A stretch of 9,017 nucleotides of DNA from assembly GCA_031264395.1 (NCBI GenBank), contig JAISEB010000065.1, forward strand, positions 1-9,017, read 5' to 3'. This DNA comes from Treponema sp. (GTDB taxonomy: Bacteria; Spirochaetota; Spirochaetia; Treponematales; Breznakiellaceae). This document shows positions 1-8,263 of this stretch, in pieces. The position numbers and the translations under genes were made by a program. Position 1 is the stretch's first letter. Every line of letters starts with the position of its first letter. A model generated the notes under the pieces. The model was not told where the DNA came from, did not search any database, and saw only the letters and a program-made list of their open reading frames with translations.

Positions 1-2427
1 TTCGTCCGCTTCGTCTGTCAAAAATTCATCCGCCGGAAAATCGTCCGCGTCCTCTCCAAAATCTTCGGGGACTTCTTCCCCAAAAAGGCTCTCCTCTTCA
101 GGGGAATTTTCCCCGGCAGATTCCGCGGCCTCTTCCTGCCCGTCATCCGGCGGAGGTTCTTCTTCCTCATCTTCCCAGGAAATTTCGTCTTCCGGGGCAA
201 TTTCATCAAAAGGCATCTCATCTGCCTGTTCCCCGTCCTCCGGGGTTTCACCGGGAAAGGGCTCCTCTTCCTCAGCCACGTCCCCGGACGGGGAAGGCGG
301 CGGCGTGTAGGGCCCGGACGGCGGCTGCGGGAACGCCTGAGGCGGCGCGGCTTCTTGCTGTGACGGCGGCGGTTCAGGCGGTTCAAACGGCTCAATCTGC
401 GGCTCGGGCGGCTCCGGTGTTTGCGCGGAATCTTCCTGTGCGGACGGTTCAGGCGGCTGCGCGGGATCTTCCTGTGACGGCGGGTTCTGCCCGGACGGCT
501 GGGGCTGCGGGGGCATCTGCGGCTGCTGCTGCGGTTGCATCTGTGGCTGCTGCGGGGGCGGGGGAGGCGTCTCTGAAAGCGCCGGCCGGGGCTGGGACTC
601 AGGCTCCGGCGAAAGCGAAGGCTGCCGGGACGGCGTTTCGGGCGGCATAAAGGAAAGCGGTTCGCCTCTTTCGGGAAGCGAATCCAGGGAAGTATCTTTC
701 TCATCAAACAGGGGTTCCTCGTCATCGGGAAGGAATTCCTCTTCTTCATCCTGCATTTCCACATCTTCAATAAAGAGGGCTTCGGTTTCCTCATCGGTCA
801 CCGGGATCATTCCGGCCGTGCCGAAAAGCATGGATATGCCGGATTCTTCTTCCGCTTCCTCCTCGCCTGTAATGGCCTTGATGTTCCTGTCCCACATTTC
901 ATGAACCGAATTGGAATAGGCGCTGACGGCATTCTCATAAAATTCCAGGGACTTGTTGAGATCGGAAAGATCGTCCGGGGTCGCCCTTTTCCCCTGAAGG
1001 TTCACCAGCTTGTCCGCCGTGCGGAGGGCTTTTTCCACGGAGCCGGAATTTTTGTGAATTTCGGCCGCCGCCGCCAGCGCCTCCGTATCGTTGGGATCGG
1101 CCTTGGCCAATTCCTCAAAAATTTGAAGCGCGTGCGCCTTGCTGCCCATCTCGGTGTAAAGTCTTCCGAGCAGGAGCTTGGCGGTCCTGTCATTGGGGCG
1201 GCGGGCAAGAAACGCGTTGATTCTTTCTTCCGCTTCCCGGTACTCCTTCCGCCTGAAAAAAATATCGGCCAGATCCAGATGAAAGGCATAATTCCCCGGA
1301 TCTATGCTGAGGATCTTTTCAAAGACGGCCTGGGCTTCCTTGTCGTTCCCAAGGACACGCTCGACGGCGCCCTTGATTCTAAGCGCGGAAATATTTTCCG
1401 GGTCCCATTCAAGGGCGGCCTCGGCTTCTTCCAGCGCCTCGGGGTAGCGTTCCATTTTCAGATAAAGACCGGCAAGCCTGACCCGCGCTTCCACGCTGTC
1501 CGGCGTAAGTTTTATCAGTTTTTCAAGTTCCACCACCGCGTCGGCGAAATCGCCCGACTCCTCAAGGACACGCTCCAGGTTTACCACCGCCTTGGCGTAT
1601 TTGGGGTCCGCTTCTATGGCGCGCCTGTAATTCTGTACCGCGTCTTTGGTACGGCCCTGATCGGCCTGCACCACGCCCATGTTGTTTCTCGCTTCGGCGT
1701 TAAAAGGATCGGCGTCAAGGATGCGGTTAAAGGTTGCCAGCGCCTTTGCGTGCTGTCCCTGCTTGAAAAGGATGATGCCCAGATTGTTCATGGGCTCAAC
1801 CCAGCCGGGTTTGCTGCGTATTGCCGCCCGGTATTCCCCTGCGGCCTTTTCAAGGCTGCCGCTGGCTTCAAGGGCCACGCCGAAATTAAAGTGAAGGGTA
1901 GGGTTGTTCCGGTCCAGCGAGAGCCCCTTGCGGAACATATTAAAGGCCTTGTCGTATTCCTTTAGCTGTTCATAGATCGTTCCAAGGTTGTTGTAGGCCG
2001 GAACATAGGAAGGGTCCAGCTCCGCCACTTTGGCGTAGGCCATGGACGCCGCCTGAAGGTTTCCCAGCTGTTTGTGAATGTTGCCGATGTTGTAGTGAAA
2101 TTCCGCGCGGTTCGGATCGATGTCAATCGCTTCAACAAGGGTAGAAAGGGCGTCCTGCAGCCTTCCCTGCCGGCGGTACATTACCGCCAGGTTGTTGAGC
2201 GCCTCAATGTCCTGGGGATTTTTTTCAAGAAGCCTGTTGAATTCATCGGCCGCCCCGGGAAAATTCCCCTTCTTCGCAAGGGTGGTTCCCAGAAGCAGGG
2301 CGGCCTCCCTGTCGCCGGGCGCCTTGGCAAGGTAATTTTTGAGCAGCCGTTCCGCCGCGTCATGATCCCCGATACGGACGGCTCCTCTGGCGCGTTCAAT
2401 AATATCCTGTATATCGGCGGGACTCAT
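1..2427 (-). CDS. TPR-repeat protein with acidic Pro/Gln-rich C-terminal tail (3' end outside window)
   Basis: The reading frame is open from ATG at 2427 to the left edge (809 codons, no stop). AAGGA lies about 9 bases before the ATG, which supports this start. There is no signal peptide, so the protein is probably cytoplasmic. Residues ~5-475 are a run of about 13-14 degenerate 34-residue tetratricopeptide repeats, with recurring patterns such as NNLG.IY, A...F...L and a D/P at each turn (for example residues 75-110, 143-178 and 211-246). Residues ~522-600 are acidic. Residues ~585-725 are rich in Pro, Gln and Glu, including a PQM/QQQ run near 630-645. Residues ~718-809 are acidic again. TPR solenoids are protein-protein scaffolds; no enzyme domain is visible and the partner is unknown. 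The gene lies 53 bases behind an exported LamG/Fn3 gene and is probably co-transcribed with it. The minus-strand frame is clearly the real one, because plus-strand frames here give only compositionally biased shadows. Confidence 0.9.
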   Translation of the reverse strand, partial: MSPADIQDIIERARGAVRIGDHDAAERLLKNYLAKAPGDREAALLLGTTLAKKGNFPGAADEFNRLLEKNPQDIEALNNLAVMYRRQGRLQDALSTLVEAIDIDPNRAEFHYNIGNIHKQLGNLQAASMAYAKVAELDPSYVPAYNNLGTIYEQLKEYDKAFNMFRKGLSLDRNNPTLHFNFGVALEASGSLEKAAGEYRAAIRSKPGWVEPMNNLGIILFKQGQHAKALATFNRILDADPFNAEARNNMGVVQADQGRTKDAVQNYRRAIEADPKYAKAVVNLERVLEESGDFADAVVELEKLIKLTPDSVEARVRLAGLYLKMERYPEALEEAEAALEWDPENISALRIKGAVERVLGNDKEAQAVFEKILSIDPGNYAFHLDLADIFFRRKEYREAEERINAFLARRPNDRTAKLLLGRLYTEMGSKAHALQIFEELAKADPNDTEALAAAAEIHKNSGSVEKALRTADKLVNLQGKRATPDDLSDLNKSLEFYENAVSAYSNSVHEMWDRNIKAITGEEEAEEESGISMLFGTAGMIPVTDEETEALFIEDVEMQDEEEEFLPDDEEPLFDEKDTSLDSLPERGEPLSFMPPETPSRQPSLSPEPESQPRPALSETPPPPPQQPQMQPQQQPQMPPQPQPSGQNPPSQEDPAQPPEPSAQEDSAQTPEPPEPQIEPFEPPEPPPSQQEAAPPQAFPQPPSGPYTPPPSPSGDVAEEEEPFPGETPEDGEQADEMPFDEIAPEDEISWEDEEEEPPPDDGQEEAAESAGENSPEEESLFGEEVPEDFGEDADDFPADEFLTDEADE
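423..494 (-). repeat. Imperfect 36-base tandem duplication inside the TPR gene tail
   Basis: Two adjacent 36-base units start at 423 and 459, and both begin GCGCGG followed by ATCTTCCTGTG. In the protein they give two 12-residue units, QEDPAQPPEPSA and QEDSAQTPEPPE (about residues 662-685). The length is a multiple of three, so the frame is kept. It looks like local slippage or duplication in the low-complexity tail. Confidence 0.5.
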
Positions 2428-2480
2428 TCACCACATCCTTTAAGACAGCCGTATAAGACGGCCGGATCGGCGGAACCGGT

Positions 2481-4124
2481 TTACGGACGCCTTTGAATCA
2501 GGGGTTCGGGCGCGGGCCGGGCCCCCACTTCACGGGAAAATTCTCCGGCGCGGAAAGAACCCGGCGCGCCTTCGGTGTCGTAGGCGGCCACGGCAAAATA
2601 GTAGAGGACGCCGTTGGAAAGGCCTTCCACGCGGAGGCCTGTGCCTTTTCCCGCGTCAATCGGGGACGTTCCCAGTATAGCATCTTCTCCGAAATATTCA
2701 CCCCTCGAAGTTCCGTAATACACAAGATAACCCGCCGTGTCCTTGCCGGGACCGGGCTTCCAGCTCAATTCCACCGCGCCGTCGCGGGCAACGGCGGTTA
2801 GCGACACGGGCGGCCGGGGCGGTTCGTCCGGCCTGTATACGATCCGCAGTTCTTCAAGGTACGGGCTTGTTTCCCCGTCTCCCGAAGGATAAAAATCGGC
2901 GGCAAGCTGGACATAACGGCCCCGCGTTTCGGGCATGTCCCTTCCGGGAAAGAAGGGCTGCCAGTCCGCCTCCGCCCAGTAATACGGATTGGCGGCAGAG
3001 CGGATATAAAAGCGGACGGCCGCGTTGTCGGGGTAATTGAAACCGCCGCCGTATATGTTCCGCCGCGCGCCGTTTTCGGCCCGTGTCCTTCCGCCCAATG
3101 CGTCTACGCGGATCACGTCTCCGCCCCGCCCCAGATCGAGGGGCCCGGTCTCGAATCTGCCGCTCCGGCGGTATTTTTGCAGTTCCGGCTTTCCGCCCGG
3201 TTTCCCGGCCTGACCCCGCAGCGCCAGTTCGTCAACAAGACCGGAAAAACGCTTTCCTATGGTAAAACCGCCGCCGTCTCCGGCAAGCGGAAGGTACACT
3301 TCGCCGCCTTCCCTGCCGGACGGGGATGCGTATGCAATGGCTTCGCTTCTGCCGTTCACCAGGTATTCAAGAAGGCCCGTGTCCGATTCAAAGCGGACAA
3401 GATGATGGGTCCACACGCCCGGCACAACGGGGGCCCCGCCGGAAAGGGAAAGATCGATGCGTTCCGTTTCGTATGAGGAAACAAAGAAACCGGAAAAGGT
3501 CCAGTGCAGGCGGTTCTTGACCGCCATACACAGTATACGCTGAAAACCGCCTTCGGTCCCGGAGGGGCCGGGACGGCTTCCCGCGCCTGACGCCGTCCAT
3601 TCCAGAATCTGTTCGCCGTTTTCCATGTGAAAGGGGTACAGCCAGAACTCCAGGGAAAAATCCCCTATACGCCGCCCCGGCGCGAAAAGGGCGCCCGGGT
3701 CCGAGGGTTCCACAAGAAGCGGTTCCGGCAGCACGGCGCTTGCGGCCCCGGCCTGAAAAAGGGCCGCCCCTGCGCCCATACGGGCCCGCACGCCGTCCGC
3801 GGCCTGTACGTCCCGCGAAACGGAAACCCGGTAATGGCCGGCGCTGTCGGCAAACCGGCCGGGACTGCCTTCGTCAAAGGAAATGACCATGTCCGCTTCG
3901 GAAAGGCCGCCCGGATCGATTCCGCCGGGAAGGGACACGGAAGAAAGGGCCAGTACGGGATGCGGGCGCACCGACGAAATTTCGGCAAGCCCGTCGGTTT
4001 TTTCGGCCAGCCGCCAGCCCGCGGCTCCCCCTATGACGAAGGTTTTTTCGTCAAGGCCGCAAAGCGGTCCCGCGGACAGCGCGAAGATGAAAAAAGACAG
4101 ATAAAAAAACGCGGATTTCTTCAT
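2481..4124 (-). CDS. Exported LamG-like / fibronectin type III protein
   Basis: This is a 547-residue protein with a start supported by GGGGA 6 bases upstream of ATG. Residues 1-23 are a typical export signal: two Lys, then a hydrophobic run to about residue 18. A Cys at 22 is preceded by Leu at -1, so a lipobox is doubtful and signal peptidase I processing is more likely. Residues ~115-300 resemble a concanavalin/laminin-G jelly roll, with FSLEFWLYPF at 156-165, a WTHHLVRFE strand near 238 and GLVDELALR at 295-303. Residues ~330-432 look like another beta-sandwich. Residues ~436-530 are a fibronectin type III domain (LSWKPG near 453, GYLVYYG near 465, YYFAVAAYD near 508). These folds commonly bind glycans or proteins at the surface or in the periplasm; no catalytic motif is seen. 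It heads a probable two-gene operon with the TPR gene and is divergent from uvrC. The specific ligand is unknown. Confidence 0.85.
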   Translation of the reverse strand: MKKSAFFYLSFFIFALSAGPLCGLDEKTFVIGGAAGWRLAEKTDGLAEISSVRPHPVLALSSVSLPGGIDPGGLSEADMVISFDEGSPGRFADSAGHYRVSVSRDVQAADGVRARMGAGAALFQAGAASAVLPEPLLVEPSDPGALFAPGRRIGDFSLEFWLYPFHMENGEQILEWTASGAGSRPGPSGTEGGFQRILCMAVKNRLHWTFSGFFVSSYETERIDLSLSGGAPVVPGVWTHHLVRFESDTGLLEYLVNGRSEAIAYASPSGREGGEVYLPLAGDGGGFTIGKRFSGLVDELALRGQAGKPGGKPELQKYRRSGRFETGPLDLGRGGDVIRVDALGGRTRAENGARRNIYGGGFNYPDNAAVRFYIRSAANPYYWAEADWQPFFPGRDMPETRGRYVQLAADFYPSGDGETSPYLEELRIVYRPDEPPRPPVSLTAVARDGAVELSWKPGPGKDTAGYLVYYGTSRGEYFGEDAILGTSPIDAGKGTGLRVEGLSNGVLYYFAVAAYDTEGAPGSFRAGEFSREVGARPAPEPLIQRRP

Positions 4125-4159
4125 GGGCTTCCCCTATCTTATCGGTAAAACAGGGGGAT

Positions 4160-4188
4160 TTCATAAACACGAAACGGTGGCGTATAAT
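4160..4188 (+). promoter_or_regulatory. Predicted sigma-70-type promoter for uvrC-dam
   Basis: A perfect -10 TATAAT (4183-4188) lies 17 bases after TTCATA (4160-4165), which matches TTGACA at 4 of 6 positions. The expected transcription start (~4195) is only a few bases before the uvrC ATG at 4200. The site is in the 75-base divergent spacer between the minus-strand LamG/Fn3 gene and uvrC. It is read from sequence only. Confidence 0.6.
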
Positions 4189-4199
4189 ATAAGAGTAAC

Positions 4200-6161
4200 A
4201 TGGAAGGGGAACATCAGGACAATTTTGCCGCCCTCAAAAAAACTGCGCGGGAAGCGCCGGCGGAGGCCGGCGTGTACATCATGCGGAACGGCGAGGACCG
4301 CATCATCTATGTGGGAAAAGCGCGGAATTTACGAAACCGGCTTTCATCGTATTTTTCGGGAACGAGGGACGTAAAGACAAGCGTCCTTGTAAAGAACGCC
4401 CGGACCATAGAGACGATCATCGTTTCCAATGAGTACGAAGCCCTGCTCCTTGAAAACACCCTCATCAAGCAGCACAGCCCCAGGTACAACATCAACCTCA
4501 AGGACGGTAAAACATATCCTGTTATACGCGTTACCCGCGAGGATTTTCCCCGCGTGTTCAGGACCCGCCGCATCATCGAAGACGGGAGCCTTTACTTCGG
4601 CCCCTTTCCCAACATTCAGGCGGTGGACACGCTTCTTGAACTTATCGAAAGGCTGTTTCCCCTGCGGAAATGCCGCGTTCTCAAAAAACGCGAAAGCCCC
4701 TGCATGTACTACCACATCGGCCGCTGCATGGCTCCCTGCTGCGGAAAGATCACGGCGGACGAATACCGCCTTCAGATTAACAAGGTAAAGAAACTCCTTT
4801 CCGGTAAAACCAAATCGCTTGTTGCCGATCTTGAAACCGAAATGAAAAAGGAAGCGGCCGCCCTGAGATTCGAGCGCGCCGCCGGGCTGCGGAACGCGGT
4901 TAAGGCGATAGAGGATCTTTCGGGACCTGTCAATCTGGTTGATTTTGACGAAAACTCAAGGGACTACATAGCCTGGGCCGCCGAAGGGATCTTTACCGCC
5001 TTTACGGTTTTTTCCATGCGCGGGGGAAAGATGACAGGAAGGGAACTCTTCAGCGCGAATTCCGCCGCCGGTGAAAGTGAGTCGCTTGAAACCTTTGTTA
5101 CCGCCTACTACAGTCCCGACAGGCCGCCGCCGCTTCTGATTTACCTTCAGGAAAAAACCGGAGACGACGGGGACGGCGGGGAATACGGGGAACTGCGCCG
5201 TTATTTTTCGGAACAGTTCGGATACGAACCTGAACTCTTGACGCCGGAAGAAAAACACCATACCGCCATTATTGCCATGGCCCGGCAGAACGCCTCGGAA
5301 GACATACGCAGGCGGCAGCGCGAACGCGGGGCTGGGCCGGCGCTGGACGAACTGCGTGAGGCGCTCGCTCTTAAAAGCCGGCCGGAACGCATTGAAGGTT
5401 TTGACATTGCGCAGCTCGACGGCAAACATCCCGTGGCTTCCCTCATCTCGTTCAGGGACGGAATCCCCGACCGGAAAAACTACCGTTACTTCAAACTGCG
5501 CAGCGTGGTGGGCATAGTGGACGATTTTGCCGCGATGCGCGAGGCGGTGCGCCGGCGCTACTCGCGCCTCATCCGCGAAGGAAAGGACCTTCCCGATCTT
5601 GTGCTCATAGACGGCGGCATAGGCCAGGTAAACGCCGCGAAAGGCGTCATGGATGAACTGGGAATGGACAGCGATGTCGTGGGGCTTGCCAAGCGTGAAG
5701 AAGAACTCTGGCTGCCCCGCGCAAAAGAACCGGTGATCCTCTCCCGCCGATCGGAGGCGCTGAGGGTCCTTCAGCATGTACGGGACGAAACCCACCGCTT
5801 CGCCACGTCCTTCAACCAGCGGCTCAGATCGGGGGATCTGTTCTTCCCCGTTCTCCAGTCCGTAGACGGCATAGGCCCCAGGCGGGCGGCGGCGATTATG
5901 CGGGTCTACGGCAGTGTTGAAAAGATAGCCGCCGCCGGCGTACAGGAACTTGCGGAGCGCTGTAAAACGGGCAGGGAAGCCGCCTCCAAAGTGCGGGCGG
6001 CGGCGCGCCTGGCGCTGGAAAATCAAAGCGCCGCGAAACGGCGTCTTGCGGAAGGGGTCCGGGCGGGGCGGCAAAGCGCGGCGGCGGAACTCGCGGCGGA
6101 AGCGGCGGAAGATTACACCGCGGACGGCTCTTCGGGCGTTCCGGCAAAAGACGGGGATTAA
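4200..6161 (+). CDS. uvrC: Excinuclease ABC subunit C (UvrC)
   Basis: UvrC makes the dual incisions on either side of a DNA lesion after UvrA and UvrB have loaded, in cytoplasmic nucleotide excision repair. The 653 residues hold every expected part. The GIY-YIG nuclease spans ~22-100 (GVY at 24-26, YVG at 37-39, Arg47, catalytic Glu85). A four-Cys cluster follows (C158, C168, C176, C180), matching the positions reported to bind iron-sulphur in E. coli UvrC. The UVR motif for UvrB binding is at ~205-240. The RNase H-like nuclease has Asp402, Asp441/442, Asp471 and His532. The helix-hairpin-helix region is at ~552-605. The protein is longer than the usual ~600 residues because of an Ala/Arg-rich tail from ~606. 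ATG 4200 is the only plausible start: an in-frame stop lies at 4185, and the next Met, residue 28, would cut into the nuclease. No good Shine-Dalgarno is present. The stop overlaps the dam start by one base. Confidence 0.97.
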   Translation: MEGEHQDNFAALKKTAREAPAEAGVYIMRNGEDRIIYVGKARNLRNRLSSYFSGTRDVKTSVLVKNARTIETIIVSNEYEALLLENTLIKQHSPRYNINLKDGKTYPVIRVTREDFPRVFRTRRIIEDGSLYFGPFPNIQAVDTLLELIERLFPLRKCRVLKKRESPCMYYHIGRCMAPCCGKITADEYRLQINKVKKLLSGKTKSLVADLETEMKKEAAALRFERAAGLRNAVKAIEDLSGPVNLVDFDENSRDYIAWAAEGIFTAFTVFSMRGGKMTGRELFSANSAAGESESLETFVTAYYSPDRPPPLLIYLQEKTGDDGDGGEYGELRRYFSEQFGYEPELLTPEEKHHTAIIAMARQNASEDIRRRQRERGAGPALDELREALALKSRPERIEGFDIAQLDGKHPVASLISFRDGIPDRKNYRYFKLRSVVGIVDDFAAMREAVRRRYSRLIREGKDLPDLVLIDGGIGQVNAAKGVMDELGMDSDVVGLAKREEELWLPRAKEPVILSRRSEALRVLQHVRDETHRFATSFNQRLRSGDLFFPVLQSVDGIGPRRAAAIMRVYGSVEKIAAAGVQELAERCKTGREAASKVRAAARLALENQSAAKRRLAEGVRAGRQSAAAELAAEAAEDYTADGSSGVPAKDGD

Positions 6162-7015
6162 TGGCGGGGAAAAATCCCCTTGTCAAACCGTACCTGAAAT
6201 GGGCGGGGGGCAAGCGGCAGCTGCTGTCCGAAATAAAAAAACACGTTCCCCCGGATATTGACGGCTGTACCTACTACGAGCCCTTCCTTGGGGCGGGGGC
6301 GGTGTTTTTCGCCCTGCAGCCCAAACGGGCGGTGATCAACGATTTTAATACCCAGCTGATGACGACCTACACCGTCATAAAAGAACACGCCGGGGAACTC
6401 ATAGCAAGGCTGAAAGAACATCAAGACAAAAACAGCGCGGCGTATTACTACGAAATCAGAAACCTTGACAGGGACAGGGAACAATTCGGCGCGCTCGGCG
6501 ACGTTGAAAAGGCGGCGCGCCTTGTTTTCCTGAACAAGACCTGCTACAACGGCCTTTACCGCGTCAACTCCCGGGGCTTTTTCAACGTTCCCCGGGGGAC
6601 ATACAAAAACCCCTCCATCTGCGAAGAGGCGGCGCTGCGGCGGATCAGCGGTTACCTTAACGCCAACAGCATTACCATCCTGAACGCGGATTTTGCGGAA
6701 GCCGTGCGGGACGCCGGGGCCGGTTCCTTTGTATATTTTGATCCGCCCTATCACAGCCCCGGGAGGACCGGTTTTACCTCATACCAGGCGGACGGATTCG
6801 GGGAAGAAGAACACAGACGCCTGCGGGATCTCATGGCGGCCCTGACGGAGCGCGGGGCAAAATGCCTCCAGAGCAACGCGGATACGGAATTCATCCGCGG
6901 CCTGTACGGGCCTGATCTTTTTGACATTATCCCCGTAAACGCGAAGCGGTTCATCAATTCGGATTCTTCAGGCAGGGGCGCCGCCGGCGAAGTGCTGATA
7001 AAGAACCGGAACTGA
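6161..7015 (+). CDS. dam: Dam-type DNA adenine methylase (D12 class, predicted GATC)
   Basis: The 284-residue protein transfers a methyl group from S-adenosylmethionine to N6 of adenine in DNA. Motif X is KWAGGK (13-18), motif I is EPFLGAG (40-46) and motif IV is DPPY (194-197), the alpha-type order with the recognition region between I and IV. Residues ~127-151 (NGLYRVNSRG, FNVPRGTYKNP) closely follow the conserved recognition segment of GATC methylases such as E. coli Dam and DpnM, so GATC is the predicted target. The C-terminal block (RFINSDSSGRG then EVLIKN) is also typical. Its ATG shares the A of the uvrC TAA stop, with GGGGA three bases upstream, so translation is probably coupled to uvrC. 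Base composition matches uvrC, which suggests a long-resident gene. No cognate endonuclease is beside it, so it is more likely a housekeeping methylase than half of a restriction system. Confidence 0.9.
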   Translation: MAGKNPLVKPYLKWAGGKRQLLSEIKKHVPPDIDGCTYYEPFLGAGAVFFALQPKRAVINDFNTQLMTTYTVIKEHAGELIARLKEHQDKNSAAYYYEIRNLDRDREQFGALGDVEKAARLVFLNKTCYNGLYRVNSRGFFNVPRGTYKNPSICEEAALRRISGYLNANSITILNADFAEAVRDAGAGSFVYFDPPYHSPGRTGFTSYQADGFGEEEHRRLRDLMAALTERGAKCLQSNADTEFIRGLYGPDLFDIIPVNAKRFINSDSSGRGAAGEVLIKNRN

Positions 7016-7088
7016 GCGGCGCGAAAAGGCGGAGCTTCCCTGCGGCAAGGGGCTTTATCAATAAAAAAATAAACAGCATACTGTAAAA

Positions 7089-8228
7089 ATGAGCGATCAA
7101 ACGGCATTGTCCGGTACGGAGACACAAGAAGCCCTTTATGAGAGCCCGGAATTTCTTGCGGAACAGCTCATTACCTATATAGGGAATAAAAGGGCGCTGT
7201 TAAACTTTATAGGCAATGGTGTTAAAATTGTTCAAAACAGACTTGCGAAAAACAAACTTGACATGTTTGATGTTTTCAGCGGTTCCGGTATCGTGGCAAG
7301 ATATTTCAAACAATTTGCCGGTTTGTTAATAGCCAATGATCTGGAAAAATATTCAACAGTAATCAATCGATGTTATTTGTCGAATAAAAATGACGTAGAT
7401 ATCAACAATTTGCTGTTGTATTACCATGAAATCGTCAACGAAACCGATAAAGGGCTGAAAAAAGGCATTATTTCCGAATTATACGCTCCTGAAGACGATC
7501 AGCATATTACGCATGACGACCGTGTTTTTTACACGCTTAGAAACGCAATGTACATAGATACCGTACGGGAATTCATTGAACAAATTCCCGTAGATAGCCA
7601 GGAATACTTTCTTGCCCCTTTGTTGTCGGAGGCTTCCATTCACGCGAATACATCCGGTGTTTTTAAGGGTTTTTATAAAAACAGGGAGACGGGCATTGGG
7701 CAATTCGGCGGTAAAAACGAAGACGCGTTATTCAGAATAAAAGGAAATATAACATTGCCTTTTCCTGTATTCAGCAATTTTGAAACGGATACGCTGGTGT
7801 TGAATGGCGATTCAAATAACATGATACATACTGTTCCCGAAGTTGATTTGGCATATCTGGACCCGCCCTATAATCAGCATCCTTATGGCTCAAATTATTT
7901 CATGTTGAATCTGATTTCCGATTACAAATACCCCAAAAATACAAGCATTGTTTCCGGCATTCCCGGCAACTGGAACAGATCGAAGTATAACAAAGAAAAT
8001 CATGCGTATTTGTCGTTAAAAAATCTCGTAGAAAACATAAAGGCAAAATTTGTGCTTATTTCCTTTAATTCGGAAGGGTTCATTGGGCTTGAAGCAATGA
8101 AAGAAATGCTTTATGAAATTGGAAAAGTGGAAGTATTGGAAACAAAATACAATACTTTTCGCGGCAGCAGAAATCTAAACAGCAGGGAAATACACATTAA
8201 AGAGTATTTATACTTACTGGAAAAATGA
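7089..8228 (+). CDS. AT-rich D12-class N6-adenine DNA methyltransferase, probably acquired
   Basis: The 379-residue protein is an S-adenosylmethionine-dependent adenine methylase. Motif X is YIGNKRALL (30-38), motif I is DVFSGSG (61-67) with acidic NDLE at 83-86, and motif IV is DPPYNQHPYGSNYFML (258-273), the extended form seen in type II methylases of the D12 group. A long segment between motifs I and IV (~90-250), including HANTSGVFKGFYKN (185-198), should hold the target recognition region. The target sequence cannot be read off. The C-terminus (EYLYLLEK) fits the family. The gene is intact but much more AT-rich than uvrC and dam, with codons ending mostly in A/T, pointing to horizontal transfer. 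The start has no Shine-Dalgarno; a weak TTATCA/CATACT pair at 7055-7082 would give a nearly leaderless message. No endonuclease gene follows in the window, so it appears solitary or a remnant of a restriction system. Confidence 0.88.
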   Translation: MSDQTALSGTETQEALYESPEFLAEQLITYIGNKRALLNFIGNGVKIVQNRLAKNKLDMFDVFSGSGIVARYFKQFAGLLIANDLEKYSTVINRCYLSNKNDVDINNLLLYYHEIVNETDKGLKKGIISELYAPEDDQHITHDDRVFYTLRNAMYIDTVREFIEQIPVDSQEYFLAPLLSEASIHANTSGVFKGFYKNRETGIGQFGGKNEDALFRIKGNITLPFPVFSNFETDTLVLNGDSNNMIHTVPEVDLAYLDPPYNQHPYGSNYFMLNLISDYKYPKNTSIVSGIPGNWNRSKYNKENHAYLSLKNLVENIKAKFVLISFNSEGFIGLEAMKEMLYEIGKVEVLETKYNTFRGSRNLNSREIHIKEYLYLLEK

Positions 8229-8230
8229 AG

Positions 8231-8263
8231 GCCCCGCAGCGGAGCGCGAACCGGTGAGCGGGC
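8231..8263 (+). terminator. Possible hairpin terminator after the methylase
   Basis: GCCCCGC (8231-8237) pairs with GCGGGC (8258-8263) with one bulged C. An inner CGG/CCG stem (8240-8242 with 8251-8253) closes an 8-base loop. TCTTT follows, but there is no long T run, so this may be a generic GC-rich hairpin or a dispersed repeat rather than a true terminator. It starts two bases after the methylase stop. Confidence 0.3.

Noticed and set aside
18..794. Arg/Pro/Ser-rich minus-strand open frame of 258 codons
   Set aside because: It is an out-of-frame shadow of the acidic Pro/Gln tail of the TPR gene; the true frame is open from 2427 to the edge.
901..1965. Plus-strand open frame of 354 codons
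   Set aside because: It lies antisense to the TPR repeats, encodes no recognisable domain and has no ribosome site.
4956..6074. Minus-strand open frame of 372 codons
   Set aside because: It is antisense to uvrC, whose catalytic motifs prove the plus frame; long antisense frames are common in GC-rich genes.
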